Shown here: positions 17,490-26,224 of the stretch, in pieces
Numbering within the stretch: the stretch's first letter is position 1
How the letters are laid out: each line of letters opens with the position of its first letter
Source of the DNA: Kofleriaceae bacterium
Lineage (GTDB): Bacteria; Myxococcota_A; Polyangia; Haliangiales; Haliangiaceae
Assembly (NCBI GenBank): GCA_024762925.1
Contig: JANTGM010000011.1
Location: 30,812-94,811, forward strand
Length of the DNA: 64,000 nt
Direction: 5' to 3'
Program-made: the position numbers and the translations under genes
The notes under the pieces: model-generated
The model's database searches: none
What the model saw: the letters and a program-made list of their open reading frames with translations, nothing else
What the model was told of the DNA's origin: nothing

Positions 17490-18047
17490 ATGACCAAGAC
17501 TGCAACCCACCTCGCCCTCCTAACCGCTTTCACAACCCTCGCCCTCAGTGCCTGCAGCAAAGATGACAAGGCCGAAGGGGCCGATACTGGATCAAGTACT
17601 GCAAAGATCGTGAGTGCAGAGCCAGCGAAGCTCGCGGCAGTCTCTCTTGAGTCCATGGCTCTCACGCTTGATGTGCCAGCAGAGTCGCTTGTCAATGACA
17701 ATACGGCCTCGGCTGGGTTCCCATCAGGAACAATCTACGCCGATCCCACCATCTTCGTTGTTGGAGCAAACGAGATGTTTTGGAAACGCGATCTCGCTTC
17801 GCAAAAGGCAGAGATCGAAAAGGACCCTGGCAACACGTTTAAGAAATTTACTAAGGAAGAAACTCTCGAGGGAGGATTTCACCTCGAGTACGAGCTGGCC
17901 TCGATGCTTGACCCCAAAGAGACTCTCTACGGATTTCACATCCGCACGACGATCGCAGGCAAGGAAGTGGACTGTAGCTCGAACACCCAGAGCCCTGCCG
18001 AAATGGCTCGCGGCGTGAAGATGTGCAAGTCGCTCCGCGCCAAGTAG
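17490..18047 (+). CDS. lipoprotein, unknown function
   Basis: This is a 185-residue predicted lipoprotein. The N-terminus MTKTATHLALLTAFTTLALS precedes Cys22 in a clear lipobox (ALSA-C), followed by a Lys/Asp-rich linker. The rest (SMALTLDVPAESLVND, FVVGANEMFWKRDLASQ, GGFHLEYELASML, AGKEVDCSS) does not match a family I know. Two cysteines near the end (DCSS, KMCKS) may pair. It is convergent with the Ser/Thr kinase gene, with 24 bp between the stops. It is preceded by a terminator, so it probably has its own promoter in the roughly 70 bp before the start. Confidence 0.72.
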   Translation: MTKTATHLALLTAFTTLALSACSKDDKAEGADTGSSTAKIVSAEPAKLAAVSLESMALTLDVPAESLVNDNTASAGFPSGTIYADPTIFVVGANEMFWKRDLASQKAEIEKDPGNTFKKFTKEETLEGGFHLEYELASMLDPKETLYGFHIRTTIAGKEVDCSSNTQSPAEMARGVKMCKSLRAK

Positions 18048-18071
18048 CTCGTGATCGAACGACAAGAAGCC

Positions 18072-19832
18072 CTACCGAGCAGCGCTGTGATGCCCGGAAA
18101 ACTCGTTGAGCTTAGGACAGAGGCTATCGGCCTCTGGCGTACCCGGTGTAGCGCCTACGCAGATATCCACCTGGCTTCGGCCCACCACCTTCGATCCGTC
18201 GCTTAGACGGATCTTCAGATGATACTTGCCGGTCTGCGGCACGCTGAGAATCGCGCGAAACTCACCTTGGTCGTCAACCGTGGCTGTAACGCGCCCCATG
18301 GTGTCGTGGCGAACAAAGTGCACAAATTCGATCCGCGCACGAAGCCTCCCCTCTGTCACGGACCATGACACTCGGTCCTTCATGTTCTTTAGCTTGAAGT
18401 GAACATCGATAGGTTCCCTCGGAGCTAGCCTCTCAGAGGCACTAAGAACAACACTGAACTTTGAGTGACTGCGCTCAAACGTCCAAAGAGCTGCTTCCTG
18501 TGCGGGCACCAGACCGGAGGTCGCTCCCCCATCCACGATTGACGAGGCTTCGGCGGATGCTCCACCATCAATGGCATCCGGGGAAGTGCCTAGGACCGCT
18601 ATGTTGTCGTTGGACCTCGAGTCTGCACCCTTACGGGTATCCGAGACGTCGTTCTGCGACTTCTCCTCCGCCTCCTCCTCACCCGGCAAGAGCGCCACGA
18701 GAATGATGGCGACCACCGAGGCGAGCACCAGCCCCACGAAGAGTGGCCGTTTGGAGCGCTTGAAGACAGGTGGGGCTTCGGTGGCTGGCGGCATCGCTCG
18801 CTGCGCAACAGGAGGTGGAGAGAGCTTGGGAATCAACCCTGAGCGGTAGTGCAGAGTGCGAGCCGAATCGAGCTCTTCGTCAGTGGGTTCGGCGCCTGCT
18901 GGGAGTGCACGTTTGCCATCTGCGAGGTCGAGAAGCTCGGTTCGCAGCTCTGCCATCGACGAGTAGCGCTCCGTCGGATCCTTCGCTAGACACCGCATGA
19001 TCACCTTGTCCAGGGCCGCAGGAATTTGCCGCTTGGGTGCAAACGCCGAGGGCAAGGTTGGCTCTGCATCCACGTGCATGAGCACCACTTCCATGACCGA
19101 TGAAGACGTGAATGGTGGCTCACCAGTGAACAATTCGTAGATGACACAACCAAGCGAGTAGACATCACTACGTGCGTCCACAGCTTCCCCCCGAGCTTGC
19201 TCCGGTGACATGTATGCTGGGGTCCCAACAATCGTGCCGGTCCGAGTGAGTTTCTCAAGCTCGCGGCCCACAACCTTGGCAACACCAAAGTCCAAAATCT
19301 TTAGAAGAGGCGAGCCATCTTTGCCTTCAATCACCATCAGGTTCTCGGGCTTCACATCGCGATGCACCACACCTATGCTGTGAGCGCTGGCAAGACCGCT
19401 AGCGGTTTGTGCAGCGAGATCCAGCGCCTGCTCTCTTGGCATTGGTCCCTCGTTCAGAATTTCTCGTATAGTCGTGCCATCGAGCCATTCCATCACCATG
19501 TAGACGCCACCATCATCATCCAAGCCAAAGTCGGTGATGTCGACGATATTCGGGTCGCCCATGGCACTGGCTGCCCTACCCTCCCGCCGCAAACGCTCGG
19601 CAGTATCATCGTGTTCAGAAGCTTCCGCGCGAATGAGTTTCAGAGCTACGCGCCTTTGCGTAAATTCGTGCCTTGCCTCGAAAACCTCACTCATGCCGCT
19701 GTGCGCAACAGCGCGCACAAGGATGTACCGGTCGAGCTTTGCTGGCCCCAGCCCTTGCCCATCGCGTGGACAAAAGGCAACCGTGGCGTCCCAGCGACTC
19801 CCACACAACTCACATGTTCTACGAAATCCCAA
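18072..19832 (-). CDS. Ser/Thr protein kinase with N-terminal zinc-ribbon-like segment and one membrane helix
   Basis: This is a 586-residue Hanks-type kinase. The TTG start is chosen because it includes CELCGSRWDATVAFCPRDG, a treble-Cys ribbon common at the front of myxobacterial kinases. Kinase landmarks are Lys65 (VALK), Glu84, HRDVKPEN (Asp159), DFG (Asp181) and GTPAYMSPEQ. The glycine-rich loop is degenerate (VAHSGMSEVFE). A membrane helix (FVGLVLASVVAIILVALLPG) follows the kinase domain and an acidic linker, and the remaining roughly 200 residues should be extracytoplasmic with beta-type sequence. It is the last gene of the seven-gene minus-strand run, 65 bp after the DUF4340-like gene. 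Confidence 0.9.
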   Translation of the reverse strand: MGFRRTCELCGSRWDATVAFCPRDGQGLGPAKLDRYILVRAVAHSGMSEVFEARHEFTQRRVALKLIRAEASEHDDTAERLRREGRAASAMGDPNIVDITDFGLDDDGGVYMVMEWLDGTTIREILNEGPMPREQALDLAAQTASGLASAHSIGVVHRDVKPENLMVIEGKDGSPLLKILDFGVAKVVGRELEKLTRTGTIVGTPAYMSPEQARGEAVDARSDVYSLGCVIYELFTGEPPFTSSSVMEVVLMHVDAEPTLPSAFAPKRQIPAALDKVIMRCLAKDPTERYSSMAELRTELLDLADGKRALPAGAEPTDEELDSARTLHYRSGLIPKLSPPPVAQRAMPPATEAPPVFKRSKRPLFVGLVLASVVAIILVALLPGEEEAEEKSQNDVSDTRKGADSRSNDNIAVLGTSPDAIDGGASAEASSIVDGGATSGLVPAQEAALWTFERSHSKFSVVLSASERLAPREPIDVHFKLKNMKDRVSWSVTEGRLRARIEFVHFVRHDTMGRVTATVDDQGEFRAILSVPQTGKYHLKIRLSDGSKVVGRSQVDICVGATPGTPEADSLCPKLNEFSGHHSAAR

Positions 19833-19897
19833 CGCGCTCTCGTCTTGTTCTTCGCAGCCTACCTCGCCCGCTGCCAGGGCAAAAGGCTCCTCTCCGC

Positions 19898-21478
19898 CTA
19901 GGGACTATGGGAGCTCCACAACGTGCCACAATCTTCCGCTCGCAGCACAGCCTCGGGCCCCTCTCCAACGCTGACCGTGCAAGCGCTTGAGTCCCCCCAA
20001 AGGCGGATTTCGTGCAGGGTTTCCTTCTCGCCAATGGCAGCATCAAAATAGGCCCGAATTCTTCGGGTACGCCCGCCCCGTTTTGCGCCGTTACTCTGAA
20101 CGAATCTCTCGGCCTCCAAAGTCGCCAGGGTTGTGGCCATTGCTGAAAGTCGGGCCGCCTGCGCATCACGAACCAGAAGCTCGTCCTTGTCGCGCCATGA
20201 ACCTGCCTGGCCGCCTGGCCTCCATCGTCTTTTGACAGCACCGTCCACAACTTCCAGCCATCGCACGAAGACCGCGTCCTCTTCAATCAGAAGCGTGCTC
20301 TTGAACGCCGTAGCGAGATTCTGAAAGCTCTGGCGGGCCTTCGGATCTAGCACAAAGAGCTGCCCTGGGTGGGGCGAGGTCGCAACAAGCTCAACGTCTG
20401 CTTGGGTATCGTGAACACTTCGCAGCCCAACGGCAACGGTCCAGTCCTCGCCCGTGATTGTGCACAGATTCTTGTGCGGCTCAGTGGCGACGAGGCGCTG
20501 CGGAGCCTCGTCAAGAATACGCCACCACCGCCGAAGTGCCGCTTGGTCGACATCCGCAATCCGAACCTCTTGCTCTGATGCGCCACAGTGAATTGAGAAA
20601 TCGGTAGTGGGTTGCCGGCTCGCAAAAAGCTGCATGCGCGCCAGCGACACTGGAGCCTGCAAGAGTGCGAGTAGCGTCGCCAGTGGTTTGGGCGAGACAC
20701 AGAGTTCTTCGGAGAGCATGACGATATTCTCGCCTTGCGCGATGGAAATCTGTGGCGGCGAGACGCAGCCCTGGGGTGCACTCTCGACAAGCTCAGAGAG
20801 GATTTGGAGTAGGCCTTTCACCTGAGCCGGGTCGGCAAGTACTTCGTGTTCGTCATCGTCCCCGCGTCCTCCTTTCCCACTGCCCCATCGCACAGCGTCG
20901 CCCTCCAGCTCAATCCAGCCCCTAGGCGAAGTTATTCGCAGCAACTGCGTTCGATCAACCTGCCATGGAACTAGCTGAGGATTGCGAAGAGACTTGATGC
21001 TCGCAACAAGCTCCACCAGAAGGTGCGCTTCGACCAGCTGCGCATCAGGACCGTGATCAATTGCAACCCACTGCTTACTTCCATCAGCGGTGACGGCGCC
21101 CAGTTCGAGCGTCCTCGTTTGAGATGGAAAGACGAGCGTCACAACGGCCTGCCCCCTATTCTCAAGGCGGTGTTCTTCTGAGCGAGGCACGCTGCGAATC
21201 GTTCGCAACAAGCGCAGGGTCGCATGCATTCTCCGAAGCGCCCCAGAATCTACACCACCGGGAAGAGGGGCCAAGCAATCCCATGTCCCTGTGTTGTTTT
21301 TCGATGCTTGGTAGTGCGCACCACCAACATCTAAACTCACCGATTCAAGCGCGGTAATCTCATTGCCCAGAAGGTCTCCAGGGGGCCGTTTTGGGCCGGT
21401 CTGCCAAGGATCGAAGAGCGCAAGGAGAGTCGTTGCGACAGCGAGCACAGCAAGAATCGCAAGGTCCCTATGTTTCAC
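19898..21478 (-). CDS. DUF4340-like membrane-anchored protein
   Basis: This is a 526-residue protein with one N-terminal membrane helix (LAILAVLAVATTLLALF) and a long extracytoplasmic region. Repeated segments of the type ITALESVSLDVGGAHYQASKNNTGTWDC and LRITSPRGWIELEGDAVRW match the DUF4340 pattern, and this family is regularly encoded next to GldG-type ABC components. The GTG at 21478 overlaps the fusion gene upstream by 11 bp and places the helix at residue 7. Its role is not established; it probably works with the ABC system as an extracytoplasmic subunit. Confidence 0.75.
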   Translation of the reverse strand: MKHRDLAILAVLAVATTLLALFDPWQTGPKRPPGDLLGNEITALESVSLDVGGAHYQASKNNTGTWDCLAPLPGGVDSGALRRMHATLRLLRTIRSVPRSEEHRLENRGQAVVTLVFPSQTRTLELGAVTADGSKQWVAIDHGPDAQLVEAHLLVELVASIKSLRNPQLVPWQVDRTQLLRITSPRGWIELEGDAVRWGSGKGGRGDDDEHEVLADPAQVKGLLQILSELVESAPQGCVSPPQISIAQGENIVMLSEELCVSPKPLATLLALLQAPVSLARMQLFASRQPTTDFSIHCGASEQEVRIADVDQAALRRWWRILDEAPQRLVATEPHKNLCTITGEDWTVAVGLRSVHDTQADVELVATSPHPGQLFVLDPKARQSFQNLATAFKSTLLIEEDAVFVRWLEVVDGAVKRRWRPGGQAGSWRDKDELLVRDAQAARLSAMATTLATLEAERFVQSNGAKRGGRTRRIRAYFDAAIGEKETLHEIRLWGDSSACTVSVGEGPEAVLRAEDCGTLWSSHSP

Positions 21479-23633
21479 GACGGCGCCACCACCACAGAAG
21501 AGTTCCGAGAAATGCAAAGAATGCTGGCCCGACAACGACGCACCAGACAAACGCACGCTGCAGGTCCGCACGGCTCATGAGCAGCCGTAGCCGCTCCGGC
21601 CTAACAGCGCCTCCCTCATCCAAGTGCATCTCGCGCCCCAAGGTCCAATGCAACGCCGAGACCAAGAGCCTTTCATTGCCACCAATCCCACGCTCACTCC
21701 ATAGGGCCGAGAAGGCCTCGGCGCTGCCGAGCACCACGATTCGCGCACCAGCCCGATTCTCGCCAGCCAACGCCACCGCGCGGTCCTCGGTATCCTTAGA
21801 GTTTCTCTCATACTCCGATGTTTTAAAGAGTCGCGTGAGCGAGTGCTCGGCGAAGCCATTGGCCGACGCCTGTACCAGCACCTGGGTCGCGTCCCCCATC
21901 GGCCGGAGAGCGATTGGGGTTTGCCAGATCGTTGCTCGACGCTGGTCAAAATCTGCCACCGCTGCATGGTCTCCATACCCATCATAGGTAATCCACGCCA
22001 GCGGCAAATCAACCTCGGCATCCGAATCAACCACAGCGGCGGGCAAAACGCGCACACCCGCTTGTTCTAAGAACAGCCCCAACCCCGTAGCTGGTGGAGT
22101 CAGATCGCCTGGTAGTGGGTGAGAGCGAAGCGCAATCAGGAGATTGCCCCCAGCGGCCCAATAGGACTGCAACTCGAGGACTTCTTCGGCGGCGAGTGAC
22201 TGGGCTGGCCCCATCAGCAACACCGCATCGCAGCCATCAAGAGTATCCGCAGAGATTTCACGAAACTCTCGCAGCAAGACCCCAGTAAGTCGCTCTGCGA
22301 CCATCCCCCAACTATTCGGCGCATCGACCGAGGTCTCGTGGAACGATCGCATCTCGCCATGCCCTGTCGTACTGCAGAGTGTCTCGGTGCCTTGTTCCGC
22401 GAGTTCCGCAATGGCTTCACGCAGTGCGCTTTCCGCGCGCAGTTCTGAAAGCGACCCCACGCCCAGGTCATCGGCAGAAAAGGTTGCCATCGCGAGCAAG
22501 TCAATGGACTGAGTGCGCTCTCCTCGCTGCACCAGTATGGCGCCACCACTTGCGAAGTCTTCTGGCCGGATGGCGAGTTCAAAGGACCACTGAGCAACCT
22601 GCTCTGGGTGCGCCAGGGGATCGATTTCGGCGAGCTGTAGACGCGGCTGTGCTTCGCGCATTCTCTCGAGCAAGCGAAAGAGTTCTTCGAAGACGGGATC
22701 AAAGAGTTCCTCTTGGGGGCGAACCACCGTGAGCTTCAGTGGTTCGTCAAGCTCGGCTAGGACTCTGAGGGTATCGGGGTGCAGTGAATTGACCTGTCCT
22801 GCGCTCAAGTCCCAAGATCGGTTGTGACGTGTGCCCAGAACGAGCACGCCAGCCGATATGACGACCAACAGAGCGACGCGTATCCAGCCGGGCCAGCGCA
22901 CATGGCGACCATGGGCAGATACAGCAACAGCGCTTGCCAACGCGATGACGGTGACGGCCACGGTCACCAGCGTGCCATCGAGTCGAATTTCTCCGCGGGC
23001 TGCGTTGTCCAAGACCTCTCGCAAGTGAAACGCGCCGCCCACAAGTCCAACTTCCCCAAGCATGAGCCAGGCAAGCAACGTCGAGAAGCACCCGACCGCT
23101 GCAATAATTTGGTTCTCTGTGGCCGCCGAGAACGCGAGACCAACTGCCAAGAGCGCGGCACCAATTGCCACAACGCCTAGATAAGCCGAAGCAATGGGTC
23201 CAAGATCGAGACTGGCACCTTTGGGAAGATAGCTACTCAGAACTTCGATGAGGCCAATCGTTGGCAGCCACAGCATCACATAGAACACCACTAGCGCAGA
23301 CCACTTTGCCAAGAGAACTGTGAGAACCGAAACTCGCGTGGTGAGTATCGCTTCCCACAGCCCACTTCGGCGGTCTTCCGAAACGCTGCGCATGGAGAGG
23401 AGTGCGACCAACGCAAAGACCACCAGCCAATGCAGCATGGTGCCGCCAAAGAAGCTTCGCAAGACTGCGCCGGGCACAGCGGGCATGGTTGGATCGGAGA
23501 GCGCCTTCATCAGAGCCCAGAAGGACAGCCCGTTGACCGCAAGGAAGGCCACGCCAACGACGTAGGCGATGGGCGCATAGAACAGACTCGCGACCTCTCT
23601 GCGTACGATGATGATGAAAGCGCCCATGCTCAT
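21468..23633 (-). CDS. GldF-GldG-like fusion: ABC-2 permease plus ABC-type extracytoplasmic domain
   Basis: This is a 721-residue protein that joins two parts usually encoded separately. Residues 1-260 form an ABC-2 type permease (start SMGAFIIIVRREVASLFYAPIAYVVG, about six helices). Residues of about 275-640 form a GldG/IFT52-like domain with SWDLSAGQVNSLHPDTLRVLAEL, a TTGHGEMRS segment and GCDAVLLMGPAQ. A last membrane helix (VVVGPAFFAFLGTLLWWWRRR) closes the protein. In Flavobacterium, GldA, GldF and GldG act in gliding, but homologues occur widely in non-gliders. The ATPase gene upstream overlaps by ATGA, and the DUF4340-like gene follows. Confidence 0.85.
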   Translation of the reverse strand: MSMGAFIIIVRREVASLFYAPIAYVVGVAFLAVNGLSFWALMKALSDPTMPAVPGAVLRSFFGGTMLHWLVVFALVALLSMRSVSEDRRSGLWEAILTTRVSVLTVLLAKWSALVVFYVMLWLPTIGLIEVLSSYLPKGASLDLGPIASAYLGVVAIGAALLAVGLAFSAATENQIIAAVGCFSTLLAWLMLGEVGLVGGAFHLREVLDNAARGEIRLDGTLVTVAVTVIALASAVAVSAHGRHVRWPGWIRVALLVVISAGVLVLGTRHNRSWDLSAGQVNSLHPDTLRVLAELDEPLKLTVVRPQEELFDPVFEELFRLLERMREAQPRLQLAEIDPLAHPEQVAQWSFELAIRPEDFASGGAILVQRGERTQSIDLLAMATFSADDLGVGSLSELRAESALREAIAELAEQGTETLCSTTGHGEMRSFHETSVDAPNSWGMVAERLTGVLLREFREISADTLDGCDAVLLMGPAQSLAAEEVLELQSYWAAGGNLLIALRSHPLPGDLTPPATGLGLFLEQAGVRVLPAAVVDSDAEVDLPLAWITYDGYGDHAAVADFDQRRATIWQTPIALRPMGDATQVLVQASANGFAEHSLTRLFKTSEYERNSKDTEDRAVALAGENRAGARIVVLGSAEAFSALWSERGIGGNERLLVSALHWTLGREMHLDEGGAVRPERLRLLMSRADLQRAFVWCVVVGPAFFAFLGTLLWWWRRRET

Positions 23634-24349
23634 AAGACGAGTTTTGCGAAGACGTCATCCGCAGAGGCGCTTGCAGGCAATGCGGCCTTTGCACGCAGCT
23701 GCTCAAGAGAACCACTTGCCACCAGTCTCCCTCGATCGAGAATAAGGAAGCGTTGTGCGATCGCCTCAACCTCCGGTAGAAGATGAGAAGAAAAGAGAAT
23801 GCTGCGGTCACAGCTGAGGGCTAACACCAAGTCTCGAAACGCTCGCCGCTGAATTGGATCTAGCCCGGTAGTCGGCTCATCGAGAAGCAGAACCTTTGGG
23901 TCCGCGACTAGGGCGTCGGCAAGCGCAACCCGTTGACGAAAGCCCCGACTCAGCCGCCCGATAAGCCGGCGTTCGACCTCGCCGAGTTCGAGTTCTTCGA
24001 TGACCCGAGCGACACGCGCTGGCACTTCGCCACGCCCTAGCCCCTTTAGCCGCGCTCGAAACGTGAGGAACTCGCCAACCCGCATCTCGGTGTGTAGCGG
24101 GGCCCGATCCGGCATGTACCCCAGTTGTTCACATGCCTTTCGCCTCTGGTGGGCCACGTTGGCACCACCTACGAAGACCTCACCGGCATCAGCACTAAGA
24201 AATCCACTTAGAATCCGCAGCGCGGTCGTCTTGCCAGCCCCGTTAGGTCCAACGAAGCCCACTCGCTCACCAGGCGCAACCTCAAAGCTAACATTTCGCA
24301 AGGCATGCGCCGAACCAAAGCGCTTGCATATCCCGTGGACACGAATCAT
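23630..24349 (-). CDS. ABC transporter ATP-binding protein, GldA/CcmA type
   Basis: This is a 239-residue ATPase for the fusion permease that follows. It has Walker A (GPNGAGKTT, about residues 34-42), signature LSRGFRQRVALADAL, Walker B (VLLLDEPTTGLDPIQ) and the switch His (SSHLLPEVEA). The signature carries Arg in place of the second Gly (LSRGF for LSGGQ), as in many ABC-2 exporters. The start MIRVHGICKRFG at 24349 is the natural beginning of the fold, whereas the longer frame adds 123 residues that are a shadow of the kinase gene. It lies 25 bp after the histidine-kinase gene. Confidence 0.93.
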   Translation of the reverse strand: MIRVHGICKRFGSAHALRNVSFEVAPGERVGFVGPNGAGKTTALRILSGFLSADAGEVFVGGANVAHQRRKACEQLGYMPDRAPLHTEMRVGEFLTFRARLKGLGRGEVPARVARVIEELELGEVERRLIGRLSRGFRQRVALADALVADPKVLLLDEPTTGLDPIQRRAFRDLVLALSCDRSILFSSHLLPEVEAIAQRFLILDRGRLVASGSLEQLRAKAALPASASADDVFAKLVL

Positions 24350-24374
24350 GACACCGCCGAAGAAACGTTCGCGC

Positions 24375-26201
24375 CTAGCCAATCTTCTTGGTGGCCGGCT
24401 CAAGCGGCAAGCGCACAAAGAAGGTCGTGCCTTCACCAGCCTTGGATTCATAGTGAATCGTGCCGTCGTGATCCTCAACGATCTTCTTGCAGATCGCCAA
24501 GCCAAGACCACTGCCGCCTGAGGTGGCAGAGGAGAATAATTCGAAGAGACGACCTTCGAGCTCAGCGGGAATGCCGGGCCCGTTGTCGATAAAATCGAGA
24601 CAAAGCGTTTTTGCTTCGGTGCGCGCCACGATCTTAAAGACTCCAGGTTTGCCCCGCATTGCATCCGCAGCGTTGCGAGCGAGGTTGTGCACAAGACGCA
24701 GCAGCGACTGCTGATCAAAGAAAGCTACACCGTTGTAGTCCTCTTGCACTTCAAGCTTGATGCTGCGGTCCTTGAAAGCATAGCGCAGCTGCTCGGCAAC
24801 TTGCTCCATGTAGCGGTGCATGTAGACCTTGCGGATCAGCACCGTGCTCTCACCTCTAGCAAAGGCCAAGACCTCACGCGTCATCCCGTTGAGAAGGTCG
24901 AACTGTTGGAGAATCTGCTCAACATACGCTTCCCGCTGTGCAGCATCATCAAGCTGCGCCATGAGCTGGGCGTACCCCGAGATGATCGTCATCGGCGTTT
25001 TGAGGTCGTGCAGCACACTCGCGACCATCTGCCCGATCCCCGCAAGCTGGTTCTTCTCTGCCAACTCCTGCTTTGATTGATGAACTTGAATGGCGCGGGA
25101 TGCTTGTCCGGCAATCAGCGTCAGCATTCGCAGGTCTCCATCTGTGAAGCCCTCTGAACCTTCTCGATCTCGCAATTCAATTGCCCCAAGCGCCTCGTCT
25201 CCATCGACGAGCGGAGCGCAAATTAGATTGCGCGCAGGAACACCGATCTTGTCCGCGAACATATTTGTTGCTCGCATATCACTCCTTGGGCTGTTCGAAA
25301 TCACCGACTCACACTTGCGAGTGGACCATCCAATGAGTCCCGAATCGAGTTCGACGGCCTTCTGTCGAAGGTCGCGTGCACCAGCGCCAGCGGTTGTTCG
25401 AAACCGAAGCTTCTTTGGGCCATTGCCATCTTCTTCCACCAAAGCGATACTGCCAGCACCGGCCTCAATCACGCTCATTGCGCGGTGCAGTAGCCGATGA
25501 AAGAGAGACTCGAGATCGAGCGCTTCGGCCATCTCCCGCTCAATTTCATAGAGCACGTTCAGCTCGTTTGTGCGCGCCTGCAGTTTGTCTTGCGCCTCGA
25601 GGAGCGCAACGTTCTTGGCAACAACCGAGTGATACAGCTTGGCGTTCTCGATAGAAACTGCGGCCTGTCCTGACAAGGCACTGAGAAGCTCCTCGTCTTC
25701 TTCAAGGAACGGCCCGTCTTTCTTGTTGAGCAGCTGCATCACACCGGTAATTCCACCGGTGGTATCGCGCATCGCGACACACAAGATGGACTTGGTCCGA
25801 TAGCCCGATCGAAGGTCGACCGCTGGTTGAAAGCGATTATCGATGTACGCATCTGCGATGTTCACCACCTCCCCTGAGGAAGCAACCCACCCGGCGATTC
25901 CCTCACCAACCGTCAAACGAATCTCTTGCGACTCGCCACCGTCGAGAACCTTCGACCAGAGTTCGGTTCCATCTTCAGAGACCAAGAAGAGGGTGGCTCG
26001 ATCGGCCTGCATGAGCTCGCGAACCTTCTCCATGATGAGTGCGAGAAGTCGATCCAAGTCGAGACTTGAACTAACGGCACTTGCGATCTCTTGGACCAAA
26101 CGCAGCTTCTTGCGCTCGGTTTCCAGCCTTCGCTCAAGGTCGGCCAGCTCAAAGCCAGCATGCACCTTTGGTGATGTCTTTGTTGACGACTCTTCTGACA
26201 T
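24375..26201 (-). CDS. GAF-domain sensor histidine kinase, cytoplasmic
   Basis: This is a 608-residue kinase without membrane helices. A coiled-coil start (residues 18-40) is followed by a first GAF domain (about 45-185, with LMQADRATLFLVSEDG), a helical linker, and a second GAF domain (about 225-370). The phosphoacceptor His398 lies in SVLHDLKTPM. The ATPase domain has the N-box NLARNAADAM, G1 (DNGPGIP) and G2 (GGSGLGLAICKKIVEDH). No response regulator gene lies nearby, so its partner is encoded elsewhere. The first gene after it encodes the ABC ATPase, suggesting shared expression. Confidence 0.92.
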   Translation of the reverse strand: MSEESSTKTSPKVHAGFELADLERRLETERKKLRLVQEIASAVSSSLDLDRLLALIMEKVRELMQADRATLFLVSEDGTELWSKVLDGGESQEIRLTVGEGIAGWVASSGEVVNIADAYIDNRFQPAVDLRSGYRTKSILCVAMRDTTGGITGVMQLLNKKDGPFLEEDEELLSALSGQAAVSIENAKLYHSVVAKNVALLEAQDKLQARTNELNVLYEIEREMAEALDLESLFHRLLHRAMSVIEAGAGSIALVEEDGNGPKKLRFRTTAGAGARDLRQKAVELDSGLIGWSTRKCESVISNSPRSDMRATNMFADKIGVPARNLICAPLVDGDEALGAIELRDREGSEGFTDGDLRMLTLIAGQASRAIQVHQSKQELAEKNQLAGIGQMVASVLHDLKTPMTIISGYAQLMAQLDDAAQREAYVEQILQQFDLLNGMTREVLAFARGESTVLIRKVYMHRYMEQVAEQLRYAFKDRSIKLEVQEDYNGVAFFDQQSLLRLVHNLARNAADAMRGKPGVFKIVARTEAKTLCLDFIDNGPGIPAELEGRLFELFSSATSGGSGLGLAICKKIVEDHDGTIHYESKAGEGTTFFVRLPLEPATKKIG

Positions 26202-26224
26202 GCAGTCCAGCCGCTAGTATACCC

